A stretch of DNA of 64,000 bases from JANPPS01 sp965246925 (GTDB taxonomy: Bacteria > Pseudomonadota > Alphaproteobacteria > Acetobacterales > Acetobacteraceae), in the NCBI GenBank assembly GCA_965246925.1, contig OZ251994.1, forward strand, positions 2,232,001 through 2,296,000, read 5' to 3'. The notes below the pieces were generated by a model. That model did not search any database and was not told the origin of the DNA. It saw only the letters and a program-made list of their open reading frames with translations. A program made the position numbers and the translations under genes. Positions 8,504 to 15,175 of the stretch are shown in pieces. Each line of letters begins with the position of its first letter. Within the stretch, counting starts at the first letter, position 1.

Positions 8504-9091
8504 ATGTTCATGGTTCGCATCTTCGCACTGCTGGCTCTCGTGCTGCTGTCCGGTCCGGCCATGGCCCATACCGAGGCTGGGGTCCCCGGCGGGCTGATCA
8601 GCGGCTTCCTGCACCCGCTGACCGGGCTAGACCACATCGTCGCCATGGTCGCGGTCGGCCTGTGGGGTGCGCAGCTGGGCCGGCCGGGCATTTGGGTGTT
8701 GCCGGTCTGCTTTCCGACGGTCATGGCGCTGGGCGGCGTGCTCGGCATCATGAACGTGCCGCTGCCGGCGCCGGAGCTGGCCATCGCGGCATCGGCGCTG
8801 GTGCTGGGCTGCGCGGTGGCGCTGGCGCTCCGGGTCCCGCTATGGGGCGCGGCTGCCGTGGTGGGCGCTTTTGCCATATTCCACGGTTATGCCCACGGGC
8901 TCGAACTGCCCACCGCTGCCAACCCCTTGGCCTACGCGCTTGGCTTCGTGGTTGCGACCGGGCTGCTGCATGCGGCCGGAATCCTGATCGGCACCCTGGC
9001 TCGCTGGCCGGCGGGGGCGCAAGCGGTGCGAGCGATGGGCGCCGCGATCGCGGGGTTGGGCGGATTGTTCCTGTTCTCGATGATCGCGTAA
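8504..9091 (+). CDS. HupE/UreJ-family membrane protein (metal permease-like)
   Basis: The signal peptide ends ...GPAMA and the mature protein would start with HTEAG. The family motif 'FLHPLTGLDHIVAMVAVG' follows directly, then six or so hydrophobic helices, including 'FAIFHGYAHGLELP' with further His residues. HupE/UreJ proteins are inner-membrane proteins associated with nickel (and in some cases cobalt) supply. ATG 8504 or 8510 begins the signal peptide; the longer open frame to 8369 covers the gspG end and is rejected. It is followed 18 nt later by the DUF4198 gene in the same direction. Confidence 0.85.
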   Translation: MFMVRIFALLALVLLSGPAMAHTEAGVPGGLISGFLHPLTGLDHIVAMVAVGLWGAQLGRPGIWVLPVCFPTVMALGGVLGIMNVPLPAPELAIAASALVLGCAVALALRVPLWGAAAVVGAFAIFHGYAHGLELPTAANPLAYALGFVVATGLLHAAGILIGTLARWPAGAQAVRAMGAAIAGLGGLFLFSMIA

Positions 9092-9109
9092 CTGTACGAA
9101 GGGAATGAC

Positions 9110-9871
9110 ATGCTCAAGCTGCTTCCGGTCCTTGCCGTAACGCTGGCCTTCGGTGCTACGCCGGGCATAGCCCATGAGTATGTCGCAAAGCCGTCCATGC
9201 TCGAGGTCCGCATGGGCCAGGCTTTGCCGCTCGAGGTGCTTTCGAGCCACGTCTTCCTCCGCAGTGAGGAGCTGGAAGACCCGCACGACAGCCGGGCCGG
9301 CGTGTGGGCGGATGGCAAGCGGAGCCCGGTGGCCCTGCAAGCGGACGAGGCGGCCAAGCTCTTCCGCGGTACCGTGACGGCACCGGGCGAGGGCTGCTTT
9401 CTGGTGACGGGTTTGCGTGCCGGGCAGATTTGGTCCAGCACGCCGCAGGGGACGCGCCGGGTGGGCCGTGAAGCGCCAGGGGCGACGAACGTCCGCCTGA
9501 TCGAGAAATTCTCGAAGGCGATCGTGAACGCCTCCCGCGGTGATACTGGCTGCCTGAGCCCGATCGGGGACCGGCTGGAGATCGTGACGCTGACCAATCC
9601 GGCGGACGTGAAGACCGGTGACGAGATCGTCGTGAAGGTCATCTTCGATGGCCAGCCGCTCACCGTCCCGGTATTCGCCACCTATGACGGCTTCTCCAAC
9701 GAAGAGAACACCTACGCTTACTATACTGAGGGCCGGAGTGACGGGACGGCGCGGATCAAGATCACCCATCCCGGCCTTTGGATGATCCGGGCCGAACAGG
9801 CGACCGCGGAAAAGACCGCCGATCATGACCGCTACGTGGGCCGGGCCGTCCTGCTGTTCGAGGTGAAGTGA
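9110..9871 (+). CDS. DUF4198-family exported protein
   Basis: A 253-residue protein with signal peptide ending GATPGIA and a mature N-terminus HEYVAKPS. The two-part beta-rich layout, with 'HEYVAKPSMLEVRMGQALPL' at the start and 'ADVKTGDEIVVKVIFDGQPL' then 'HPGLWMIRAEQ' near the end, is that of DUF4198 proteins. These are periplasmic and often sit beside nickel or cobalt transporters. A single Cys pair may form a disulfide. Its stop overlaps the next gene's start (9868), indicating coupling. The role in metal delivery is inferred from family and neighbours. Confidence 0.8.
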   Translation: MLKLLPVLAVTLAFGATPGIAHEYVAKPSMLEVRMGQALPLEVLSSHVFLRSEELEDPHDSRAGVWADGKRSPVALQADEAAKLFRGTVTAPGEGCFLVTGLRAGQIWSSTPQGTRRVGREAPGATNVRLIEKFSKAIVNASRGDTGCLSPIGDRLEIVTLTNPADVKTGDEIVVKVIFDGQPLTVPVFATYDGFSNEENTYAYYTEGRSDGTARIKITHPGLWMIRAEQATAEKTADHDRYVGRAVLLFEVK

Positions 9872-10320
9872 CTCCGCTCTGCCGCGGAGCGATGGCCGCC
9901 GCGGTGCTGCTGGCCGCCGGCCCGGCGCATGGCCACGGCGTCGGCGCCCGTTCGCTCGGCACCGGGGCGCAGTCGGTCGAGTTCTACTACGCAAGCGGTG
10001 AGCCGATGGCGTATGCGTCCGTAAAGCTCTTTGCGCCCAATGACCCGGCGGTGCCGTTCGTCGATGGCCGCGCCGACCGTCTCGGCCGTTTCGCGTTCGT
10101 GGCCGACGAGCCGGGTAGCTGGACGGTGCGGGCCGAAGACGAGGAGGGGCATAAGGTGGCCCTGACGGTTCAGGCCGGCGAGGCCGCAAGTACGGGCGCC
10201 GGTCCGGGCGGCCTGTTTTCTCCGTGGCGGATCGCGCTTTGGTTCAGCCTGTCCGCCAACGTCCTGTGGCTCTCCAACTGGACCCGCGGGCGCATGGCAG
10301 CCGGACGCGTCTTGGCCTAA
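9868..10320 (+). CDS. Exported carboxypeptidase-regulatory-like protein with C-terminal membrane helix (NikL-like)
   Basis: The 150-residue product has a signal peptide ending AAGPAHG, a mature N-terminus HGVGARS, and an Ig-like domain ('VKLFAPNDPAVPFVDGRADRLGRFAF', 'PGSWTVRAEDEEGH'). One C-terminal hydrophobic segment (about 115-135) is followed by RGRMAAGR, suggesting membrane anchoring. This is the layout of small accessory components of nickel/cobalt uptake (NikL-type), though the match is structural rather than diagnostic. The ATG overlaps the DUF4198 stop by 4 nt. Its stop interlocks with the stop of the convergent gene (CTAA at 10317-10320). Confidence 0.65.
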   Translation: MTPLCRGAMAAAVLLAAGPAHGHGVGARSLGTGAQSVEFYYASGEPMAYASVKLFAPNDPAVPFVDGRADRLGRFAFVADEPGSWTVRAEDEEGHKVALTVQAGEAASTGAGPGGLFSPWRIALWFSLSANVLWLSNWTRGRMAAGRVLA

Positions 10321-10928
10321 CCCGTCCGCAGGGCGAAGCCGCCGAACATGATGCCGATCGCGGCCACCCAGCTGCCGGCAGCGCGGAGGGTGATCACCCG
10401 CCACCCCTGCCCACGCCCGGCAAAGGCCTCCGTGGCCGCCATCACGAGGGTGAGCGCCGCGTAGCCGGCCAGCGCGAGTCCGCCGGCGAACAGCGCGTCA
10501 TTGGACGCAGGTTCCACCCCGCCCGCGTTGGCCATGCCGCGCACCACGGCCACGGCACCAGCACTTACCGCCAACAACGGCCCGGGCAGCCGCACGGCCC
10601 CGGCCAGCACGCTACCCAGCAGCACCATGAGCCCGGCGCTCACGACTGGCGAACTGGCCAGCGCTACGGCGGAGGGGCCGGACGCCAGACCGGCGCCGAA
10701 CCCGGCCAACAGGCCGGACGGAAACACCGGCACGATCCATCGTGCCCGATCGATCGGCTGCGTGCCCGCCAGCAGGCCCAGCACCAGCCACAGCACCCAA
10801 TCCTCCAAGCCCGTCAACGGATGCAGCGCGCCCGCGTAGAAATCACCCAGCCGGGAACCGACGATATGCGCCTCGGCCGGGCGGCTGAGCGCGGCCCAGG
10901 CCAGAAATATCGCGGACCCACGCCTCAT
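10317..10928 (-). CDS. Divergent HupE/UreJ-like membrane protein
   Basis: This 203-residue multi-helix protein starts at ATG 10928 (MRRGSAIFLAWAALSRPAEA) with a predicted mature N-terminus HIVGSRLG. The motif region reads 'ALHPLTGLEDWVLWLVLGLLAG', clearly HupE-like, but the DH pair of the family motif is replaced by ED. It may therefore have altered or lost metal selectivity. The longer open frame to 11213 runs inside the neighbouring gene and is not used. It overlaps the upstream HupE/UreJ gene by 4 nt and forms an operon with that gene and the PPIase gene. Confidence 0.75.
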   Translation of the reverse strand: MRRGSAIFLAWAALSRPAEAHIVGSRLGDFYAGALHPLTGLEDWVLWLVLGLLAGTQPIDRARWIVPVFPSGLLAGFGAGLASGPSAVALASSPVVSAGLMVLLGSVLAGAVRLPGPLLAVSAGAVAVVRGMANAGGVEPASNDALFAGGLALAGYAALTLVMAATEAFAGRGQGWRVITLRAAGSWVAAIGIMFGGFALRTG

Positions 10929-11875
10929 GCCGCGACCACGCGCCAGAGCCGGCCGATGAACCAGAACGCCGACACGCCGCCGATCGCATAGGCCGGCAAC
11001 GCCGCCCCCCAGCCGGGCAGCGTGGCACGGAGCCGCCGGTGCGCGCCGATCAGCGCCAGCACCAGCAGCACGAACCCGAGCTGCCCGATTTCGACCCCGA
11101 CGTTGAACGACAGCAGCGCGGGCAACAGCAGCGCACGCTCGATCCCCAGGGAAGACAGAGCGCCTGCGAATCCGATGCCGTGCACGAGGCCGAAGCCGAA
11201 GGCGATCGCCCATGGATAGCGCGCGGCCAGCCCCGCCTCACCCCGCCGCACCTTCACGATCTCGACCCCGACGAAGACGATGCTCAGGGCGATACAGGCG
11301 TTGAGCGGACGTTCCGGCACTCCCACGACGCCATACGCGGCCGCGGCAAGGGAGGCGCTGTGGCCCAGCGTGAAAGCGGTGATGGTGCGCACCAGCGTCC
11401 ACCCGCCGCGCACGATCCAGATCAACCCCAGCACGAACAGCAGATGGTCCGCTCCCAGCAAGATATGGTCGATGCCGATGTTGACGTAGCTGCGCGCCAC
11501 CTCCGCCCATGCTTCCCAACCCGGCGCGCCCGCGCCGAGGATCGACACCACGGGGCTCGCGCTCGTGATGGTATAGCTCCGCGGTTCACCCCCCAGCGGG
11601 ACGAGGCGGATCAGCACCGCCGACATGTCGGCGCCCAGATTGCCGATGCTGACCCGGCCCACCAGCCCGCGCGGCCCGCATTCGAGGCTCGGCAGTTCGA
11701 GCCGGCATTGCTCCGGCAACTGCAGCTGCACGCGTCCCGCGCCCATCGTCGGCTCCAGGGTCCAGCCGCCGACGTAGCTGCCGGGGCGGACCTCCCGGAA
11801 CTGCAGCACGCCCATGGACGCCTCATGCGCCAGGGCCGGCATGGCGAGCAGAAGAAACAGCAGCATGCGTATCAT
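10925..11875 (-). CDS. HupE/UreJ_2-family membrane protein
   Basis: It has a signal peptide (MIRMLLFLLLAMPALA), a mature start HEASMGVLQFREV, a periplasmic beta domain of about 120 residues, then a polytopic domain beginning 'YVNIGIDHILLGADHLLFVLGL'. This is the HupE/UreJ_2 arrangement, with a His/Asp-rich first helix and 'FGFGLVHGIGFAGAL' later. About 316 residues. ATG 11875 places the signal peptide at the N-terminus. Such proteins are commonly found beside PpiC-type isomerases, as here. The function is unproven; a metal transport role is inferred from the family. Confidence 0.85.
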   Translation of the reverse strand: MIRMLLFLLLAMPALAHEASMGVLQFREVRPGSYVGGWTLEPTMGAGRVQLQLPEQCRLELPSLECGPRGLVGRVSIGNLGADMSAVLIRLVPLGGEPRSYTITSASPVVSILGAGAPGWEAWAEVARSYVNIGIDHILLGADHLLFVLGLIWIVRGGWTLVRTITAFTLGHSASLAAAAYGVVGVPERPLNACIALSIVFVGVEIVKVRRGEAGLAARYPWAIAFGFGLVHGIGFAGALSSLGIERALLLPALLSFNVGVEIGQLGFVLLVLALIGAHRRLRATLPGWGAALPAYAIGGVSAFWFIGRLWRVVAA

Positions 11876-12693
11876 GGCTCGATCCGCACGATGTAGTTGG
11901 CGCGCAGCCGCTGCACGGCCTCCCACGCGCGCCGCCGGGTCTGGTCGAGTTGCCAGGTTTGGCGGATTTCGTCCTCCCGATCGTCGAACCGGGCCGGCGT
12001 GCCCGGGCGCCGGCTATCGAGACGCACGAGATGCCAGCCCTCGTTGGACTGAAGCACGGACCATTGCTCCAGCGGCAGTGCCAGCAGCCCGTCCCTGAAG
12101 GCGTCACCGAACGAGGCACCAAGGGAGGTGATAGGCCGTCCGATGATGGCGCGGGTGCTGCGCTGCAGCTCCTCCGGATCTTGCTCGTCCCGGATGGCGG
12201 CGAGGCTCCGGCGCGCGGACGCCTCGTCCGTAGGTGGGCCGAGGTAGAAGCTGACCCGGTCCGGCTCATCGAACCGGGCATGATTTTCGGCAAACCATTG
12301 CCGGAGCGACGCCTCATCCGCGACCGGCGCGTCCGTTTGGCTGAATATCAGCAGCTGCAGCTTGAACGCGACGCGGTCCCGGATGGCGTCGTCGCCACGG
12401 TCCACGCCCAGCAGCTTGCCTTCCCGGTATAGGATTTCGCTGGCGACCCAGTTTTCGACCATGGCATTCAGTTCGGCGCCGGTGGCCGGGCGCTCGCGGT
12501 CCTCGTCGAAATTGCGGCTCATGGAATCCCGCATCGCCCGGGTTACGGTGATGACCCGCTCGGTGCGGTCGGGCGGATGGATCAGCCGGTCGGCCCCGAA
12601 GATCACCGCGCCGATCAGCAGGAAGTGCAGCAGCGGCTCCCGCATCAGGGTGCGCCACAGGCGGGGGTGGGTCGCTAACGCAGGATCGGTCAA
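11872..12693 (-). CDS. Membrane-anchored PpiC-type peptidyl-prolyl cis-trans isomerase
   Basis: A 273-residue protein with one N-terminal membrane anchor ('LLHFLLIGAVIFGADRLI') and no cleavage site. A SurA-like N domain ('GAELNAMVENWVASEILYREG') is followed by a parvulin-type domain with 'RVSFYLGP', 'ITSLGASFGDAF' and 'GWHLVRLDSRRPG'. The catalytic parvulin core is short and degenerate, so a chaperone role may dominate. Its 3' end overlaps the HupE/UreJ_2 gene by 4 nt. The constant pairing suggests it folds the exported parts of the neighbouring membrane proteins (inference). Confidence 0.85.
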   Translation of the reverse strand: MTDPALATHPRLWRTLMREPLLHFLLIGAVIFGADRLIHPPDRTERVITVTRAMRDSMSRNFDEDRERPATGAELNAMVENWVASEILYREGKLLGVDRGDDAIRDRVAFKLQLLIFSQTDAPVADEASLRQWFAENHARFDEPDRVSFYLGPPTDEASARRSLAAIRDEQDPEELQRSTRAIIGRPITSLGASFGDAFRDGLLALPLEQWSVLQSNEGWHLVRLDSRRPGTPARFDDREDEIRQTWQLDQTRRRAWEAVQRLRANYIVRIEP

Positions 12694-12762
12694 GGACTAG
12701 TCCGTTCTGAAGGCGCGGTGTGATGGCAGCAAGCGGCCCGGGCTGTCACCGGCCAATGCATG

Positions 12763-12781
12763 CAGTCATCAAAGCTTCACG
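12763..12781 (+). promoter_or_regulatory. Pho-box-like repeat upstream of the PHP-type gene
   Basis: The 19-bp segment CAGTCATCAAAGCTTCACG resembles a PhoB site: a 6/7 match in the first half-site (CTGTCAT) and 4/7 in the second, in the standard 11-bp phase with an A-rich linker. It is 69 bp upstream of the ATG at 12850. It could equally serve the divergent PPIase/HupE operon. This is a pattern reading only. Confidence 0.3.
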
Positions 12782-12821
12782 GCACCGCAACCGCCTTTCA
12801 CCGCGAGCGGTGTTAGTAAGG

Positions 12822-12839
12822 CTCCAGTCTCGACTGGAG
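12822..12839 (+). promoter_or_regulatory. Perfect 8-bp inverted repeat covering the Shine-Dalgarno of the PHP-type gene
   Basis: CTCCAGTC (12822-12829), TC, GACTGGAG (12832-12839) is a perfect inverted repeat. The right arm contains the only SD-like GGAG, 10 nt before the ATG at 12850, and is followed by AAAAAA. In RNA it would fold (with a slightly larger loop) so that the SD is paired. As DNA it is a dyad suitable for a dimeric regulator. There is no T-tract on the + side, so it is not a terminator for that strand. Confidence 0.6.
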
Positions 12840-12849
12840 AAAAAATCCC

Positions 12850-14835
12850 ATGGCGCGCTACCGCTCATCCCTGCTGTTGTCTGCAGCCGCAGTTTCGGCT
12901 GGCCTGGCTGCCCCTGCAGCCGCTCAGAGCTGGGTTCCAGCGAAGCCCTTTGCCCGCAGCTCGCCCTATGTCGCGGGCGACATGCACAACCACACCACCT
13001 GCACGGATGGCTCCGTCTCCACCAGCTATCTGCTCGACCGCACCCTGGGCGCCGGCACCAACAACGGCATTCCGAACTTCAACATCGACTGGTTCACCCA
13101 CGGCAACCATGGCGGCAGCGGCAACCGGGATTGCCGGTTCAGCGATACCAGCGCGAACCTGCCCGGCGACACCACGACCTATTGGACGGACACGCTGGGC
13201 CAGACCATCCAGGGCATCACCATCCCCGCGCTGCTGGGTGACGTGCCAAACCCGCCGCCGGCCCGCGCCAGCATGTATCGTTGGCAGTCGATCCGCGACG
13301 TCGAATACCCGATCATCCAGGCCAAGTCCCGGCAGTATAAGAAGGTCGCGATCGAAGGGCTCGAGACCATCGTCCCCGGCCATGAACACACCGACACCAC
13401 GGTGCTGAACGGTCAGTTCCCGGTATCCGGCACCGGTACTGCAAGCCGGATGGCCGAGTTCGAGTTCCGGTTCGACCGCGCGGACACCGATACCTTGGGG
13501 CCCGTGGACGCGACTAACGCGCCGGTCTGGACCGGCAAGAGCTTCGCCAACAACGGCGTGCCCGGCCATCAGAAATCCGTGCAGAGCGTGCAGTGGCTGC
13601 AGGCGAACGCGCCGACGACGTCCTATTACGTGCCGACCCATACCGAGCGTGCGGGCCCCTTCAACCCGAGTCCCACCGTCAGCGCCGGTTACAACATCGA
13701 GCATTTCCGGGACTTCAACAACGCCGGCCCGACCGTCGCGTTCGGGATCGAGAGCCCCGGCCACGCGGCCGATGCGCAGCACTCCTACGGCACCGGGGCG
13801 GTCGGCGGCACGACGTTCGGTGGCAGCGGCGTCTATACCGCCAAGATCGGCGGCTTGTGGGACGGTATGCTGGGCGAAGGGCGGAACTTCTTCTTCTTCC
13901 AAAGCTCGGATTGGCATAACCGCGGCGTGTTCGGTGCGCGCGACCGGGCGTCCACTGCAGACTTCTTCCCCGGTGAATACTCCCACCTTTATGTGCCCAA
14001 TCAGTCTGCGCTGCGAGCGCAGTCCATTGTGGACGGCATGCGCTCCGGCAACAGCTTCAGCACGTCCGGGGACCTGATCGGCTCCGACTTCACGTTCCGG
14101 GCCAGCGTCAACGGCGTTTACCGCACCATGGGCCAAACACTCGAGGTGAACCCCGGTGATGTCATCACGGTAGAGATGCGCATGCTGGTGACGGGCAAGA
14201 ACAACTCGCCCTACACCTTCAACAACCCGCTGCTCACCCAGGTCGGCATCTTTCAGCCGATCAATGTCCCATCGCTCGACCACGTGGATCTGATCCGGGG
14301 TGACGTCACCGGCGTCGTGCCGCCGTCCGATCCGAACTACGCGGTGCCGAATACGGCCGCCACGGTCTATAACCCGAGCACGGCGATCCTCGGTACCTTC
14401 AACAAGAACAACGCGACGGTGACGCCGCTGGCGAACGGCGCCTACCGGTTCGAGTTCTCGACCACGATCACGGCGGGGGTCACGCCATTCTACCTCCGCG
14501 CCCGGGGCACCAACATGCCGCCGGCCGTGCCGTTCGTGACCGACAGCCAGGGCAACCCGCTGGCCGACACCGGCATCATCAACGTGCCCTGTGCCGACCC
14601 GGCCTGCCCCAGCCACCTGCCGGTCGTGGCCGGCACCACCCGGGTCAAGACCGACGTCGAGGCCTGGTCCAACCTCTGGTTCTATGCCAACCCCATCTTC
14701 GTCCGCCCGGTGGGGCAGCCGAAGCTGCTGGTCGAGACCAACGCCGCCCTGGCCGCGAGCCTCGCCCAATCCCAGGCGGCCCAATCCCAGGCGGCCCAAT
14801 CCCAGGCGGCCCAACCCCAGGCAGCAGCCAACTGA
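12850..14835 (+). CDS. Secreted PHP-like (DUF3604-type) metallo-phosphoesterase candidate
   Basis: This 661-residue protein has a signal peptide (LLLSAAAVSAGLAAPAAAQ). The mature part opens with a PHP-like metal motif GDMHNHTTCTDGS (H-x-H then D). Further metal-ligand candidates are 'DWFTHGNHGG', 'VPGHEHTDT', 'VPTHTERAGP' and 'FQSSDWHNRG', the His/Asp spread expected in an amidohydrolase/PHP barrel. The family name DUF3604 is my best assignment. The nearest alternative is an unnamed PHP phosphoesterase. The C-terminus ends in an AQSQ repeat tail. It is a plausible substrate of the type II secretion system encoded around it (inference). Its stop overlaps the next gene's ATG (ATGA at 14832-14835 region). 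Confidence 0.7.
   Translation: MARYRSSLLLSAAAVSAGLAAPAAAQSWVPAKPFARSSPYVAGDMHNHTTCTDGSVSTSYLLDRTLGAGTNNGIPNFNIDWFTHGNHGGSGNRDCRFSDTSANLPGDTTTYWTDTLGQTIQGITIPALLGDVPNPPPARASMYRWQSIRDVEYPIIQAKSRQYKKVAIEGLETIVPGHEHTDTTVLNGQFPVSGTGTASRMAEFEFRFDRADTDTLGPVDATNAPVWTGKSFANNGVPGHQKSVQSVQWLQANAPTTSYYVPTHTERAGPFNPSPTVSAGYNIEHFRDFNNAGPTVAFGIESPGHAADAQHSYGTGAVGGTTFGGSGVYTAKIGGLWDGMLGEGRNFFFFQSSDWHNRGVFGARDRASTADFFPGEYSHLYVPNQSALRAQSIVDGMRSGNSFSTSGDLIGSDFTFRASVNGVYRTMGQTLEVNPGDVITVEMRMLVTGKNNSPYTFNNPLLTQVGIFQPINVPSLDHVDLIRGDVTGVVPPSDPNYAVPNTAATVYNPSTAILGTFNKNNATVTPLANGAYRFEFSTTITAGVTPFYLRARGTNMPPAVPFVTDSQGNPLADTGIINVPCADPACPSHLPVVAGTTRVKTDVEAWSNLWFYANPIFVRPVGQPKLLVETNAALAASLAQSQAAQSQAAQSQAAQPQAAAN
14767..14826 (+). 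repeat. Four tandem 15-bp units at the 3' end of the PHP-type gene
   Basis: The unit CAATCCCAGGCGGCC is repeated three times perfectly and a fourth time with changes, encoding (QSQAA)n. The unit length is a multiple of three, so copy-number change would lengthen or shorten the tail without a frameshift. Confidence 0.95.
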
Positions 14836-15158
14836 TGCGGCGCCGCTGGATCCCGGGGGCCGCGCTGGCCGCCGGGGTCATGCTGTCAAGCCTGTCAGCG
14901 CGCGCAGGATGGGACCGCCCCACCTGCGTCGCCGCCGTGAAAGATGCGCGGCTGCAGGCGGCGGCGCTGCCAGCCGGGCACCTGTCCCGCCGCTTCGCCG
15001 AGCATGACCTCGATACCGCCATCCTGGAAATGGAAGCAGGCGACGTGGATGAGTGCCAGGATCTGGTGCAGCGCGCGCATGAGACGGTGAAGACGCGCCG
15101 CTACGTGCTGAAGCCGGGCCAGACGCTGAACGGGTACAGACCGGACGCGCCACGCTGA
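14835..15158 (+). CDS. Small exported two-cysteine helical protein (paralogue of the 2023-2277 product)
   Basis: A 107-residue protein with signal peptide (GAALAAGVMLSSLSARA) and a helical, charged mature region containing 'PTCVAAVKDARLQAAA' and 'MEAGDVDECQDLVQRAH'. It aligns without gaps to the product at 2023-2277: 16 identities in about 57 positions by eye, with both cysteines matched and the G-D-x-D-E-C motif conserved. It has a C-terminal extension (RRYVLKPGQTLNGYRPD) that the other lacks. No family is recognised. It overlaps the PHP-type gene's stop, so it is probably produced with that secreted protein and could act as its partner or chaperone (inference). Confidence 0.7.
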   Translation: MRRRWIPGAALAAGVMLSSLSARAGWDRPTCVAAVKDARLQAAALPAGHLSRRFAEHDLDTAILEMEAGDVDECQDLVQRAHETVKTRRYVLKPGQTLNGYRPDAPR

Positions 15159-15175
15159 ACCGCCCGCAGCGGTCA

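Noticed and set aside
12865..14814. Long minus-strand open frame opposite the PHP-type gene
   Set aside because: Arg/Gly/Val-rich shadow of a high-GC gene; no motif, and the plus strand has a signal peptide and a metal motif.
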